Origin: Aspidiotus rigidus
Taxonomy: Eukaryota; Arthropoda; Insecta; Hemiptera; Diaspididae
Reading direction: 5' to 3'
DNA length: 64,000 bases
Assembly (NCBI GenBank): GCA_035079385.1
Contig: JAVHKY010000086.1
Span: 1 to 64,000 of the forward strand
The notes under the pieces were generated by a model, which was not told where the DNA came from, made no database searches, and was given only the letters and a program-made list of their open reading frames with translations. Below, in pieces: positions 42,641 through 56,600 of this stretch; the stretch's first letter is position 1, and every line of letters begins with the position of its first letter. Position numbers and translations under genes: made by a program.

Positions 42641-45600
42641 GGGATCGATCGAGGGCGTCGAGACGCATCTAGTCCACCACTTCACCTCCATTTTTGAGCC
42701 GTCTAGACGACGACAAAGTTTTTGGGCCGTAAATCGCTAACCGTTCGAGATAGGTTAAAAATGTTTACGGGGATCGATCGAGGGCGTCGAGACGCATCTA
42801 GTCCACCACTTCACCTCCATTTTTGAGCCGTCTAGACGACACGACAGTTTTTGGGCCGTAAATTGCTAACCGTTCGAGATAGGTTAAAAATTTTTACGGG
42901 GATCGATCGAGGGCGTCGAGACGCATCTAGTCCACCACTTCACCTCCATTTTTGAGCCGTCTAGACGACGCGACAGTTTTTGGGCCGTAAATTGCTAACC
43001 GTTCGAGATAGGTTAAAAATTTTTACGAAGATCGATCGAGGGCGTCGAGACGCATCTAGTCCACCACTTCACCTCCATTTTTGAGCCGTCTAGACGACGA
43101 CACAGTTTTTGGGCCGTAAATCGCTAACCGTTCGAGATAGGTTAAAAATTTTTACGGGGATCGATCGAGGGCGTCGAGACGCATCTAGTCCACCACTTCA
43201 CCTCCATTTTTGAGCCGTCTAGACGACGCGACAGTTTTTGGGCCGTAAATTGCTAACCGTTCGAGATAGGTTAAAAATGTTTACGGGGATCGATCGAGGG
43301 CGTCGAGACGCATCTAGTCCACCACTTCACCTCCATTTTTGAGCCGTCTAGACGACGCGACAGTTTTTGGGCCGTAAATTGCTAACCGTTCGAGATAGGT
43401 TAAAAATTTTTACGGGGATCGATCGAGGGCGTCGAGACGCATCTAGTCCACCACTTCACCTCCATTTTTTAGCCGTCTAGACGACGCGACAGTTTTTGGG
43501 CCGTAAATTGCTAACCGTTCGAGATAGGTTAAAAATTTTTACGGGGATCGATCGAGGGCGGCGAGACGCATCTAGTCCACCACTTCACCTCCATTTTTGA
43601 GCCGTCTAGAGGAGGACACAGTTTTTGGGCCGTAAATCGCTAACCGTTCGAGATAGGTTAAAAATTTTTACGGGGATCGATCGAGGGCGTCGAGACGCAT
43701 CTAGTCCACCACTTCACCTCCATTTTTGAGCCGTCTAGAGGAGGACACAGTTTTTGGGCCGTAAATCGCTAACCGTTCGAGATAGGTTAAAAATTTTTAC
43801 GGGGATCGATCGAGGGCGTCGAGACGCATCTAGTCCACCACTTCACCTCCATTTTTGAGCCGTCTAGACGACGACACAGTTTTTGGGCCGTAAATCGCTA
43901 ACCGTTCGAGATAGGTTAATAATTTTTACGGGGATCGATCGAGGGCGTCGAGACGCATCTAGTCCACCACTTCACCTCCATTTTTGAGCCGTCTAGACGA
44001 CGACACAGTTTTTGGGCCGTAAATCGCTAACCGTTCGAGATAGGTTAAAAATTTTTACGGGGATCGATCGAGGGCGTCGAGACGCATCTAGTCCACCACT
44101 TCACCTCCATTTTTGAGCCGTCTAGACGAGGACACAGTTTTTGGGCCGTAAATCGCTAACCGTTCGAGATAGGTTAAAAATTTTTACGGGGATCGATCGA
44201 GGGCGTCGAGACGCATCTAGTCCACCACTTCACCTCCATTTTTGAGCCGTCTAGACGACGACACAGTTTTTGGGCCGTAAATCGCTAACCGTTCGAGATA
44301 GGTTAAAAATGTTTACGGGGATCGATCGAGGGCGTCGAGACGCATCTAGTCCACCACTTCACCTCCATTTTTGAGCCGTCTAGACGACACGACAGTTTTT
44401 GGGCCGTAAATTGCTAACCGTTCGAGATAGGTTAAAAATTTTTACGGGGATCGATCGAGGGCGTCGAGACGCATCTAGTCCACCACTTCACCTCCATTTT
44501 TGAGCCGTCTAGACGACGACACAGTTTTTGGGCCGTAAATCGCTAACCGTTCGAGATAGGTTAAAAATTTTTACGGGGATCGATCGAGGGCGTCGAGACG
44601 CATCTAGTCCACCACTTCACCTCCATTTTTGAGCCGTCTAGACGACGACACAGTTTTTGGGCCGTAAATCGCTAACCGTTCGAGATAGGCGTCGAGACGC
44701 ATCTAGTCCACCACTTCACCTCCATTTTTGAGCCGTCTAGACGACGACACAGTTTTTGGGCCGTAAATCGCTAACCGTTCGAGATAGGTTAAAAATTTTT
44801 ACGGGGATCGATCGAGGGCGTCGAGACGCATCTAGTCCACCACTTCACCTCCATTTTTGAGCCGTCTAGATGAGGACACAGTTTTTGGGCCGTAAATCGC
44901 TAACCGTTGGAGATAGGTTAAAAATTTTTACGGGGATCGATCGAGGGCGTCGAGACGCATCTAGTCCACCACTTCACCTCCATTTTTGAGCCGTCTAGAC
45001 GAGGACACAGTTTTTGGGCCGTAAATCGCTAACCGTTCGAGATAGGTTAAAAATTTTTACGGGGATCGATCGAGGGCGTCGAGACGCATCCAGTCCACCA
45101 CTTCACCTCCATTTTTGAGCCGTCTAGAGGAGGACACAGTTTTTGGGCCGTAAATCGCTAACCGTTCGAGATAGGTTAAAAATTTTTACGGGGATCGATC
45201 GAGGGCGTCGAGACGCATCCAGTCCACCACTTCACCTCCATTTTTGAGCCGTCTAGAGGAGGACACAGTTTTTGGGCCGTAAATCGCTAACCGTTCGAGA
45301 TAGGTTAAAAATTTTTACGGGGATCGATCGAGGGCGTCGAGACGCATCTAGACCACCACTTCACCTCCATTTTTGAGCCGTCTAGACGACGACACAGTTT
45401 TTGGGCCGTAAATCGCTAACCGTTCGAGATAGGTTAAAAATGTTTACGGGGATCGATCGAGGGCGTCGAGACGCATCTAGTCCACCACTTCACCTCCATT
45501 TTTGAGCCGTCTAGACGACGACAAAGTTTTTGGGCCGTAAATCGCTAACCGTTCGAGATAGGTTAAAAATGTTTACGGGGATCGATCGAGGGCGTCGAGA

Positions 45601-48499
45601 CGCATCTAGTCCACCACTTCACCTCCATTTTTGAGCCGTCTAGACGACACGACAGTTTTTGGGCCGTAAATTGCTAACCGTTCGAGATAGGTTAAAAATT
45701 TTTACGGGGATCGATCGAGGGCGTCGAGACGCATCTAGTCCACCACTTCACCTCCATTTTTGAGCCGTCTAGACGACGCGACAGTTTTTGGGCCGTAAAT
45801 TGCTAACCGTTCGAGATAGGTTAAAAATTTTTACGAAGATCGATCGAGGGCGTCGAGACGCATCTAGTCCACCACTTCACCTCCATTTTTGAGCCGTCTA
45901 GACGACGACACAGTTTTTGGGCCGTAAATCGCTAACCGTTCGAGATAGGTTAAAAATTTTTACGGGGATCGATCGAGGGCATCGAGACGCATCCAGTCCA
46001 CCACTTCACCTCCATTTTTGAGCCGTCTAGAGGAGGACACAGTTTTTGGGCCGTAAATCGCTAACCGTTCGAGATAGGTTAAAAATTCTTACGGGGATCG
46101 ATCGAGGGCGTCGAGACGCATCTAGTCCACCACTTCACCTCCATTTTTGAGCCGTCTAGACGACGACACAGTTTTTGGGCCGTAAATCGCTAACCGTTCG
46201 AGATAGGTTAAAAATTTTTACGGGGATCGATCGAGGGCGTCGAGACGCATCTAGTCCACCACTTCACCTCCATTTTTGAGCCGTCTAGACGACGCGACAG
46301 TTTTTGGGCCGTAAATTGCTAACCGTTCGAGATAGGTTAAAAATGTTTACGGGGATCGATCGAGGGCGTCGAGACGCATCTAGTCCACCACTTCACCTCC
46401 ATTTTTGAGCCGTCTAGACGACGCGACAGTTTTTGGGCCGTAAATTGCTAACCGTTCGAGATAGGTTAAAAATTTTTACGGGGATCGATCGAGGGCGTCG
46501 AGACGCATCTAGTCCACCACTTCACCTCCATTTTTGAGCCGTCTAGAGGAGGACACAGTTTTTGGGCCGTAAATCGCTAACCGTTCGAGATAGGTTAAAA
46601 ATTTTTACGGGGATCGATCGAGGGCGTCGAGACGCATCTAGTCCACCACTTCACCTCCATTTTTGAGCCGTCTAGACGACGACACAGTTTTTGGGCCGTA
46701 AATCGCTAACCGTTCGAGATAGGTTAAAAATTTTTACGGGGATCGATCGAGGGCGTCGAGACGCATCTAGTCCACCACTTCACCTCCATTTTTGAGCCGT
46801 CTAGACGACGACACAGTTTTTGGGCCGTAAATCGCTAACCGTTCGAGATAGGTTAAAAATTTTTACGGGGATCGATCGAGGGCGTCGAGACGCATCTAGT
46901 CCACCACTTCACCTCCATTTTTGAGCCGTCTAGACGAGGACACAGTTTTTGGGCCGTAAATCGCTAACCGTTCGAGATAGGTTAAATATTTTTACGGGGA
47001 TCGATCGAGGGCGTCGAGACGCATCTAGTCCACCACTTCACCTCCATTTTTGAGCCGTCTAGACGACGACACAGTTTTTGGGCCGTAAATCGCTAACCGT
47101 TCGAGATAGGTTAAAAATTTTTACGGGGATCGATCGAGGGCGTCGAGACGCATCTAACCCACCACTTCACCTCCATTTTTGAGCCGTCTAGACGACGACA
47201 CAGTTTTTGGGCCGTAAATCGCTAACCGTTCGAGATAGGTTAAAAATTTTTACGGGGATCGATCGAGGGCGTCGAGACGCATCTAACCCACCACTTCACC
47301 TCCATTTTTGAGCCGTCTAGACGACGACACAGTTTTTGGGCCGTAAATCGCTAACCGTTCGAGATAGGTTAAAAATTTTTACGGGGATCGATCGAGGGCG
47401 TCGAGACGCATCTAGTCCACCACTTCACCTCCATTTTTGAGCCGTCTAGACGACGACACAGTTTTTGGGCCGTAAATCGCTAACCGTTCGAGATAGGCGT
47501 CGAGACGCATCTAGTCCACCACTTCACCTCCATTTTTGAGCCGTCTAGACGACGACACAGTTTTTGGGCCGTAAATCGCTAACCGTTCGAGATAGGTTAA
47601 AAATTTTTACGGGGATCGATCGAGGGCGTCGAGACGCATCTAGTCCACCACTTCACCTCCATTTTTGAGCCGTCTAGACGAGGACACAGTTTTTGGGCCG
47701 TAAATCGCTAACCGTTGGAGATAGGTTAAAAATTTTTACGGGGATCGATCGAGGGCGTCGAGACGCATCTAGTCCACCACTTCACCTCCATTTTTGAGCC
47801 GTCTAGACGACGACACAGTTTTTGGGCCGTAAATCGCTAACCGTTCGAGATAGGTTAAAAATTTTTACGGGGATCGATCGAGGGCGTCGAGACGCATCTA
47901 GTCCACCACTTCACCTCCATTTTTGAGCCGTCTAGACGAGGACACAGTTTTTGGGCCGTAAATCGCTAACCGTTCGAGATAGGTTAAAAATTTTTACGGG
48001 GATCGATCGAGGGCGTCGAGACGCATCTAGTCCACCACTTCACCTCCATTTTTGAGCCGTCTAGACGACGACACAGTTTTTGGGCCGTAAATCGCTAACC
48101 GTTCGAGATAGGTTAAAAATTTTTACGGGGATCGATCGAGGGCGTCGAGACGCATCTAACCCACCACTTCACCTCCATTTTTGAGCCGTCTAGACGACGA
48201 CACAGTTTTTGGGCCGTAAATCGCTAACCGTTCGAGATAGGTTAAAAATTTTTACGGGGATCGATCGAGGGCGTCGAGACGCATCTAACCCACCACTTCA
48301 CCTCCATTTTTGAGCCGTCTAGACGACGACACAGTTTTTGGGCCGTAAATCGCTAACCGTTCGAGATAGGTTAAAAATTTTTACGGGGATCGATCGAGGG
48401 CGTCGAGACGCATCTAGTCCACCACTTCACCTCCATTTTTGAGCCGTCTAGACGACGACACAGTTTTTGGGCCGTAAATCGCTAACCGTTCGAGATAGG

Positions 48500-51400
48500 C
48501 GTCGAGACGCATCTAGTCCACCACTTCACCTCCATTTTTGAGCCGTGTAGACGACGACACAGTTTTTGGGCCGTAAATCGCTAACCGTTCGAGATGGGTT
48601 AAAAATTTTTACGGGGATCGATCGAGGGCGTCGAGACGCATCTAGTCCACCACTTCACCTCCATTTTTGAGCCGTCTAGACGAGGACACAGTTTTTGGGC
48701 CGTAAATCGCTAACCGTTGGAGATAGGTTAAAAATTTTTACGGGGATCGATCGAGGGCGTCGAGACGCATCCAGTCCACCACTTCACCTCCATTTTTGAG
48801 CCGTCTAGAGGAGGACACAGTTTTTGGGCCGTAAATCGCTAACCGTTCGAGATAGGTTAAAAATTTTTACGGGGATCGATCGAGGGCGTCGAGACGCATC
48901 TAGACCACCACTTCACCTCCATTTTTGAGCCGTCTAGACGACGACACAGTTTTTGGGCCGTAAATCGCTAACCGTTCGAGATAGGTTAAAAATGTTTACG
49001 GGGATCGATCGAGGGCGTCGAGACGCATCTAGTCCACCACTTCACCTCCATTTTTGAGCCGTCTAGACGACGACAAAGTTTTTGGGCCGTAAATCGCTAA
49101 CCGTTCGAGATAGGTTAAAAATGTTTACGGGGATCGATCGAGGGCGTCGAGACGCATCTAGTCCACCACTTCACCTCCATTTTTGAGCCGTCTAGACGAC
49201 GCGACAGTTTTCGGGCCGTAAATTGCTAACCGTTCGAGATAGGTTAAAAATTTTTACGAAGATCGATCGAGGGCGTCGAGACGCATCTAGTCCACCACTT
49301 CACCTCCATTTTTGAGCCGTCTAGACGACGACACAGTTTTTGGGCCGTAAATCGCTAACCGTTCGAGATAGGTTAAAAATTTTTACGGGGATCGATCGAG
49401 GGCGTCGAGACGCATCCAGTCCACCACTTCACCTCCATTTTTGAGCCGTCTAGAGGAGGACACAGTTTTTGGGCCGTAAATCGCTAACCGTTCGAGATAG
49501 GTTAAAAATTCTTACGGGGATCGATCGAGGGCGTCGAGACGCATCTAGTCCACCACTTCACCTCCATTTTTGAGCCGTCTAGACGACGACACAGTTTTTG
49601 GGCCGTAAATCGCTAACCGTTCGAGATAGGTTAAAAATTTTTACGGGGATCGATCGAGGGCGTCGAGACGCATCTAGTCCACCACTTCACCTCCATTTTT
49701 GAGCCGTCTAGACGACGCGACAGTTTTTGGGCCGTAAATTGCTAACCGTTCGAGATAGGTTAAAAATGTTTACGGGGATCGATCGAGGGCGTCGAGACGC
49801 ATCTAGTCCACCACTTCACCTCCATTTTTGAGCCGTCTAGACGACGCGACAGTTTTTGGGCCGTAAATTGCTAACCGTTCGAGATAGGTTAAAAATTTTT
49901 ACGGGGATCGATCGAGGGCGTCGAGACGCATCTAGTCCACCACTTCACCTCCATTTTTTAGCCGTCTAGACGACGCGACAGTTTTTGGGCCGTAAATTGC
50001 TAACCGTTCGAGATAGGTTAAAAATTTTTACGGGGATCGATCGAGGGCGTCGAGACGCATCTAGTCCACCACTTCACCTCCATTTTTGAGCCGTCTAGAC
50101 GACGACACAGTTTTTGGGCCGTAAATCGCTAACCGTTCGAGATAGGTTAAAAATTTTTACGGGGATCGATCGAGGGCGTCGAGACGCATCTAGTCAACCA
50201 CTTCACCTCCATTTTTGAGCCGTCTAGACGACGACACAGTTTTTGGGCCGTAAATCGCTAACCGTTCGAGATAGGTGAAAAATTTTTACGGGGATCGATC
50301 GAGGGCGTCGAGACGCATCCAGTCCACCACTTCACCTCCATTTTTGAGCCGTCTAGAGGAGGACACAGTTTTTGGGCCGTAAATCGCTAACCGTTCGAGA
50401 TAGGTTAAAAATTTTTACGGGGATCGATCGAGGGCGTCGAGACGCATCCAGTCCACCACTTCACCTCCATTTTTGAGCCGTCTAGAGGAGGACACAGTTT
50501 TTGGGCCGTAAATCGCTAACCGTTCGAGATAGGTTAAAAATTTTTACGGGGATCGATCGAGGGCGTCGAGACGCATCTAGACCACCACTTCACCTCCATT
50601 TTTGAGCCGTCTAGACGACGACACAGTTTTTGGGCCGTAAATCGCTAACCGTTCGAGATAGGTTAAAAATGTTTACGGGGATCGATCGAGGGCGTCGAGA
50701 CGCATCTAGTCCACCACTTCACCTCCATTTTTGAGCCGTCTAGACGACGACACAGTTTTTGGGCCGTAAATCGCTAACCGTTCGAGATAGGTTAAAAATT
50801 TTTACGGGGATCGATCGAGGGCGTCGAGACGCATCTAGTCCACCACTTCACCTCCATTTTTGAGCCGTCTAGACGAGGACACAGTTTTTGGGCCGTAAAT
50901 CGCTAACCGTTCGAGATAGGTTAAAAATTTTTACGGGGATCGATCGAGGGCGTCGAGACGCATCTAGTCCACCACTTCACCTCCATTTTTGAGCCGTCTA
51001 GACGACGACACAGTTTTTGGGCCGTAAATCGCTAACCGTTCGAGATAGGTTAAAAATTTTTACGGGGATCGATCGAGGGCGTCGAGACGCATCTAACCCA
51101 CCACTTCACCTCCATTTTTGAGCCGTCTAGACGACGACACAGTTTTTGGGCCGTAAATCGCTAACCGTTCGAGATAGGTTAAAAATTTTTACGGGGATCG
51201 ATCGAGGGCGTCGAGACGCATCTAACCCACCACTTCACCTCCATTTTTGAGCCGTCTAGACGACGACACAGTTTTTGGGCCGTAAATCGCTAACCGTTCG
51301 AGATAGGTTAAAAATTTTTACGGGGATCGATCGAGGGCGTCGAGACGCATCTAGTCCACCACTTCACCTCCATTTTTGAGCCGTCTAGACGACGACACAG

Positions 51401-53690
51401 TTTTTGGGCCGTAAATCGCTAACCGTTCGAGATAGGCGTCGAGACGCATCTAGTCCACCACTTCACCTCCATTTTTGAGCCGTGTAGACGACGACACAGT
51501 TTTTGGGCCGTAAATCGCTAACCGTTCGAGATGGGTTAAAAATTTTTACGGGGATCGATCGAGGGCGTCGAGACGCATCTAGTCCACCACTTCACCTCCA
51601 TTTTTGAGCCGTCTAGACGAGGACACAGTTTTTGGGCCGTAAATCGCTAACCGTTGGAGATAGGTTAAAAATTTTTACGGGGATCGATCGAGGGCGTCGA
51701 GACGCATCCAGTCCACCACTTCACCTCCATTTTTGAGCCGTCTAGAGGAGGACACAGTTTTTGGGCCGTAAATCGCTAACCGTTCGAGATAGGTTAAAAA
51801 TTTTTACGGGGATCGATCGAGGGCGTCGAGACGCATCTAGACCACCACTTCACCTCCATTTTTGAGCCGTCTAGACGACGACACAGTTTTTGGGCCGTAA
51901 ATCGCTAACCGTTCGAGATAGGTTAAAAATGTTTACGGGGATCGATCGAGGGCGTCGAGACGCATCTAGTCCACCACTTCACCTCCATTTTTGAGCCGTC
52001 TAGACGACGACAAAGTTTTTGGGCCGTAAATCGCTAACCGTTCGAGATAGGTTAAAAATGTTTACGGGGATCGATCGAGGGCGTCGAGACGCATCTAGTC
52101 CACCACTTCACCTCCATTTTTGAGCCGTCTAGACGACGCGACAGTTTTCGGGCCGTAAATTGCTAACCGTTCGAGATAGGTTAAAAATTTTTACGAAGAT
52201 CGATCGAGGGCGTCGAGACGCATCTAGTCCACCACTTCACCTCCATTTTTGAGCCGTCTAGACGACGACACAGTTTTTGGGCCGTAAATCGCTAACCGTT
52301 CGAGATAGGTTAAAAATTTTTACGGGGATCGATCGAGGGCGTCGAGACGCATCCAGTCCACCACTTCACCTCCATTTTTGAGCCGTCTAGAGGAGGACAC
52401 AGTTTTTGGGCCGTAAATCGCTAACCGTTCGAGATAGGTTAAAAATTCTTACGGGGATCGATCGAGGGCGTCGAGACGCATCTAGTCCACCACTTCACCT
52501 CCATTTTTGAGCCGTCTAGACGACGACACAGTTTTTGGGCCGTAAATCGCTAACCGTTCGAGATAGGTTAAAAATTTTTACGGGGATCGATCGAGGGCGT
52601 CGAGACGCATCTAGTCCACCACTTCACCTCCATTTTTGAGCCGTCTAGACGACGCGACAGTTTTTGGGCCGTAAATTGCTAACCGTTCGAGATAGGTTAA
52701 AAATGTTTACGGGGATCGATCGAGGGCGTCGAGACGCATCTAGTCCACCACTTCACCTCCATTTTTGAGCCGTCTAGACGACGCGACAGTTTTTGGGCCG
52801 TAAATTGCTAACCGTTCGAGATAGGTTAAAAATTTTTACGGGGATCGATCGAGGGCGTCGAGACGCATCTAGTCCACCACTTCACCTCCATTTTTTAGCC
52901 GTCTAGACGACGCGACAGTTTTTGGGCCGTAAATTGCTAACCGTTCGAGATAGGTTAAAAATTTTTACGGGGATCGATCGAGGGCGTCGAGACGCATCTA
53001 GTCCACCACTTCACCTCCATTTTTGAGCCGTCTAGACGACGACACAGTTTTTGGGCCGTAAATCGCTAACCGTTCGAGATAGGTTAAAAATTTTTACGGG
53101 GATCGATCGAGGGCGTCGAGACGCATCTAGTCAACCACTTCACCTCCATTTTTGAGCCGTCTAGACGACGACACAGTTTTTGGGCCGTAAATCGCTAACC
53201 GTTCGAGATAGGTGAAAAATTTTTACGGGGATCGATCGAGGGCGTCGAGACGCATCCAGTCCACCACTTCACCTCCATTTTTGAGCCGTCTAGAGGAGGA
53301 CACAGTTTTTGGGCCGTAAATCGCTAACCGTTCGAGATAGGTTAAAAATTTTTACGGGGATCGATCGAGGGCGTCGAGACGCATCCAGTCCACCACTTCA
53401 CCTCCATTTTTGAGCCGTCTAGAGGAGGACACAGTTTTTGGGCCGTAAATCGCTAACCGTTCGAGATAGGTTAAAAATTTTTACGGGGATCGATCGAGGG
53501 CGTCGAGACGCATCTAGACCACCACTTCACCTCCATTTTTGAGCCGTCTAGACGACGACACAGTTTTTGGGCCGTAAATCGCTAACCGTTCGAGATAGGT
53601 TAAAAATGTTTACGGGGATCGATCGAGGGCGTCGAGACGCATCTAGTCCACCACTTCACCTCCATTTTTGAGCCGTCTAGACGACGACAA
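48500..53690 (+). repeat. 23-unit (2937-bp) higher-order repeat, two copies
   Basis: Both copies start at a 30-bp-deleted unit (48500 and 51437) and share rare markers: GCCGTGTAGACG, GAGATGGGTT, CCGTTGGAG, GTTTTCGGGCC (49212 and 52149, exactly 2937 apart), TTTTTTAGCCG, AGTCAACCAC and GGTGAAAAA. They diverge near 53690. Confidence 0.9.
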
Positions 53691-56600
53691 AGTTTTTGGG
53701 CCGTAAATCGCTAACCGTTCGAGATAGGTTAAAAATGTTTACGGGGATCGATCGAGGGCGTCGAGACGCATCTAGTCCACCACTTCACCTCCATTTTTGA
53801 GCCGTCTAGACGACACGACAGTTTTTGGGCCGTAAATTGCTAACCGTTCGAGATAGGTTAAAAATTTTTACGGGGATCGATCGAGGGCGTCGAGACGCAT
53901 CTAGTCCACCACTTCACCTCCATTTTTGAGCCGTCTAGACGACGACACAGTTTTTGGGCCGTAAATCGCTAACCGTTCGAGATAGGTTAAAAATTTTTAC
54001 GGGGATCGATCGAGGGCGTCGAGACGCATCCAGTCCACCACTTCACCTCCATTTTTGAGCCGTCTAGAGGAGGACACAGTTTTTGGGCCGTAAATCGCTA
54101 ACCGTTCGAGATAGGTTAAAAATTCTTACGGGGATCGATCGAGGGCGTCGAGACGCATCTAGTCCACCACTTCACCTCCATTTTTGAGCCGTCTAGACGA
54201 CGACACAGTTTTTGGGCCGTAAATCGCTAACCGTTCGAGATAGGTTAAAAATTTTTACGGGGATCGATCGAGGGCGTCGAGACGCATCTAGTCCACCACT
54301 TCACCTCCATTTTTGAGCCGTCTAGACGACGCGACAGTTTTTGGGCCGTAAATTGCTAACCGTTCGAGATAGGTTAAAAATGTTTACGGGGATCGATCGA
54401 GGGCGTCGAGACGCATCTAGTCCACCACTTCACCTCCATTTTTGAGCCGTCTAGACGACGACACAGTTTTTGGGCCGTAAATCGCTAACCGTTCGAGATA
54501 GGTTAAAAATTTTTACGGGGATCGATCGAGGGCGTCGAGACGCATCCAGTCCACCACTTCACCTCCATTTTTGAGCCGTCTAGAGGAGGACACAGTTTTT
54601 GGGCCGTAAATCGCTAACCGTTCGAGATAGGTTAAAAATTCTTACGGGGATCGATCGAGAGCGTCGAGACGCATCTAGTCCACCACTTCACCTCCATTTT
54701 TGAGCCGTCTAGACGACGACACAGTTTTTGGGCCGTAAATCGCTAACCGTTCGAGATAGGTTAAAAATTTTTACGGGGATCGATCGAGGGCGTCGAGACG
54801 CATCTAGTCCACCACTTCACCTCCATTTTTGAGCCGTCTAGACGACGCGACAGTTTTTGGGCCGTAAATTGCTAACCGTTCGAGATAGGTTAAAAATGTT
54901 TACGGGGATCGATCGAGGGCGTCGAGACGCATCTAGTCCACCACTTCACCTCCATTTTTGAGCCGTCTAGACGACGCGACAGTTTTTGGGCCGTAAATTG
55001 CTAACCGTTCGAGATAGGTTAAAAATTTTTACGGGGATCGATCGAGGGCGTCGAGACGCATCTAGTCCACCACTTCACCTCCATTTTTTAGCCGTCTAGA
55101 CGACGCGACAGTTTTTGGGCCGTAAATTGCTAACCGTTCGAGATAGGTTAAAAATTTTTACGGGGATCGATCGAGGGCGTCGAGACGCATCTAGTCCACC
55201 ACTTCACCTCCATTTTTGAGCCGTCTAGACGACGACACAGTTTTTGGGCCGTAAATCGCTAACCGTTCGAGATAGGTTAAAAATTTTTACGGGGATCGAT
55301 CGAGGGCGTCGAGACGCATCTAGTCAACCACTTCACCTCCATTTTTGAGCCGTCTAGACGACGACACAGTTTTTGGGCCGTAAATCGCTAACCGTTCGAG
55401 ATAGGTGAAAAATTTTTACGGGGATCGATCGAGGGCGTCGAGACGCATCCAGTCCACCACTTCACCTCCATTTTTGAGCCGTCTAGAGGAGGACACAGTT
55501 TTTGGGCCGTAAATCGCTAACCGTTCGAGATAGGTTAAAAATTTTTACGGGGATCGATCGAGGGCGTCGAGACGCATCCAGTCCACCACTTCACCTCCAT
55601 TTTTGAGCCGTCTAGAGGAGGACACAGTTTTTGGGCCGTAAATCGCTAACCGTTCGAGATAGGTTAAAAATTTTTACGGGGATCGATCGAGGGCGTCGAG
55701 ACGCATCTAGACCACCACTTCACCTCCATTTTGGAGCCGTCTAGGCGACGACACAGTTTTTGGGCCGTAAATCGCTAACCGTTCGAGATAGGTTAAAAAT
55801 GTTTACGGGGATCGATCGAGGGCGTCGAGACGCATCTAGTCCACCACTTCACCTCCATTTTTGAGCCGTCTAGACGACGACAAAGTTTTTGGGCCGTAAA
55901 TCGCTAACCGTTCGAGATAGGTTAAAAATGTTTACGGGGATCGATCGAGGGCGTCGAGACGCATCTAGTCCACCACTTCACCTCCATTTTTGAGCCGTCT
56001 AGACGACACGACAGTTTTTGGGCCGTAAATTGCTAACCGTTCGAGATAGGTTAAAAATTTTTACGGGGATCGATCGAGGGCGTCGAGACGCATCTAGTCC
56101 ACCACTTCACCTCCATTTTTGAGCCGTCTAGACGACGACACAGTTTTTGGGCCGTAAATCGCTAACCGTTCGAGATAGGTTAAAAATTTTTACGGGGATC
56201 GATCGAGGGCGTCGAGACGCATCCAGTCCACCACTTCACCTCCATTTTTGAGCCGTCTAGAGGAGGACACAGTTTTTGGGCCGTAAATCGCTAACCGTTC
56301 GAGATAGGTTAAAAATTCTTACGGGGATCGATCGAGGGCGTCGAGACGCATCTAGTCCACCACTTCACCTCCATTTTTGAGCCGTCTAGACGACGACACA
56401 GTTTTTGGGCCGTAAATCGCTAACCGTTCGAGATAGGTTAAAAATTTTTACGGGGATCGATCGAGGGCGTCGAGACGCATCTAGTCCACCACTTCACCTC
56501 CATTTTTGAGCCGTCTAGACGACGCGACAGTTTTTGGGCCGTAAATTGCTAACCGTTCGAGATAGGTTAAAAATGTTTACGGGGATCGATCGAGGGCGTC

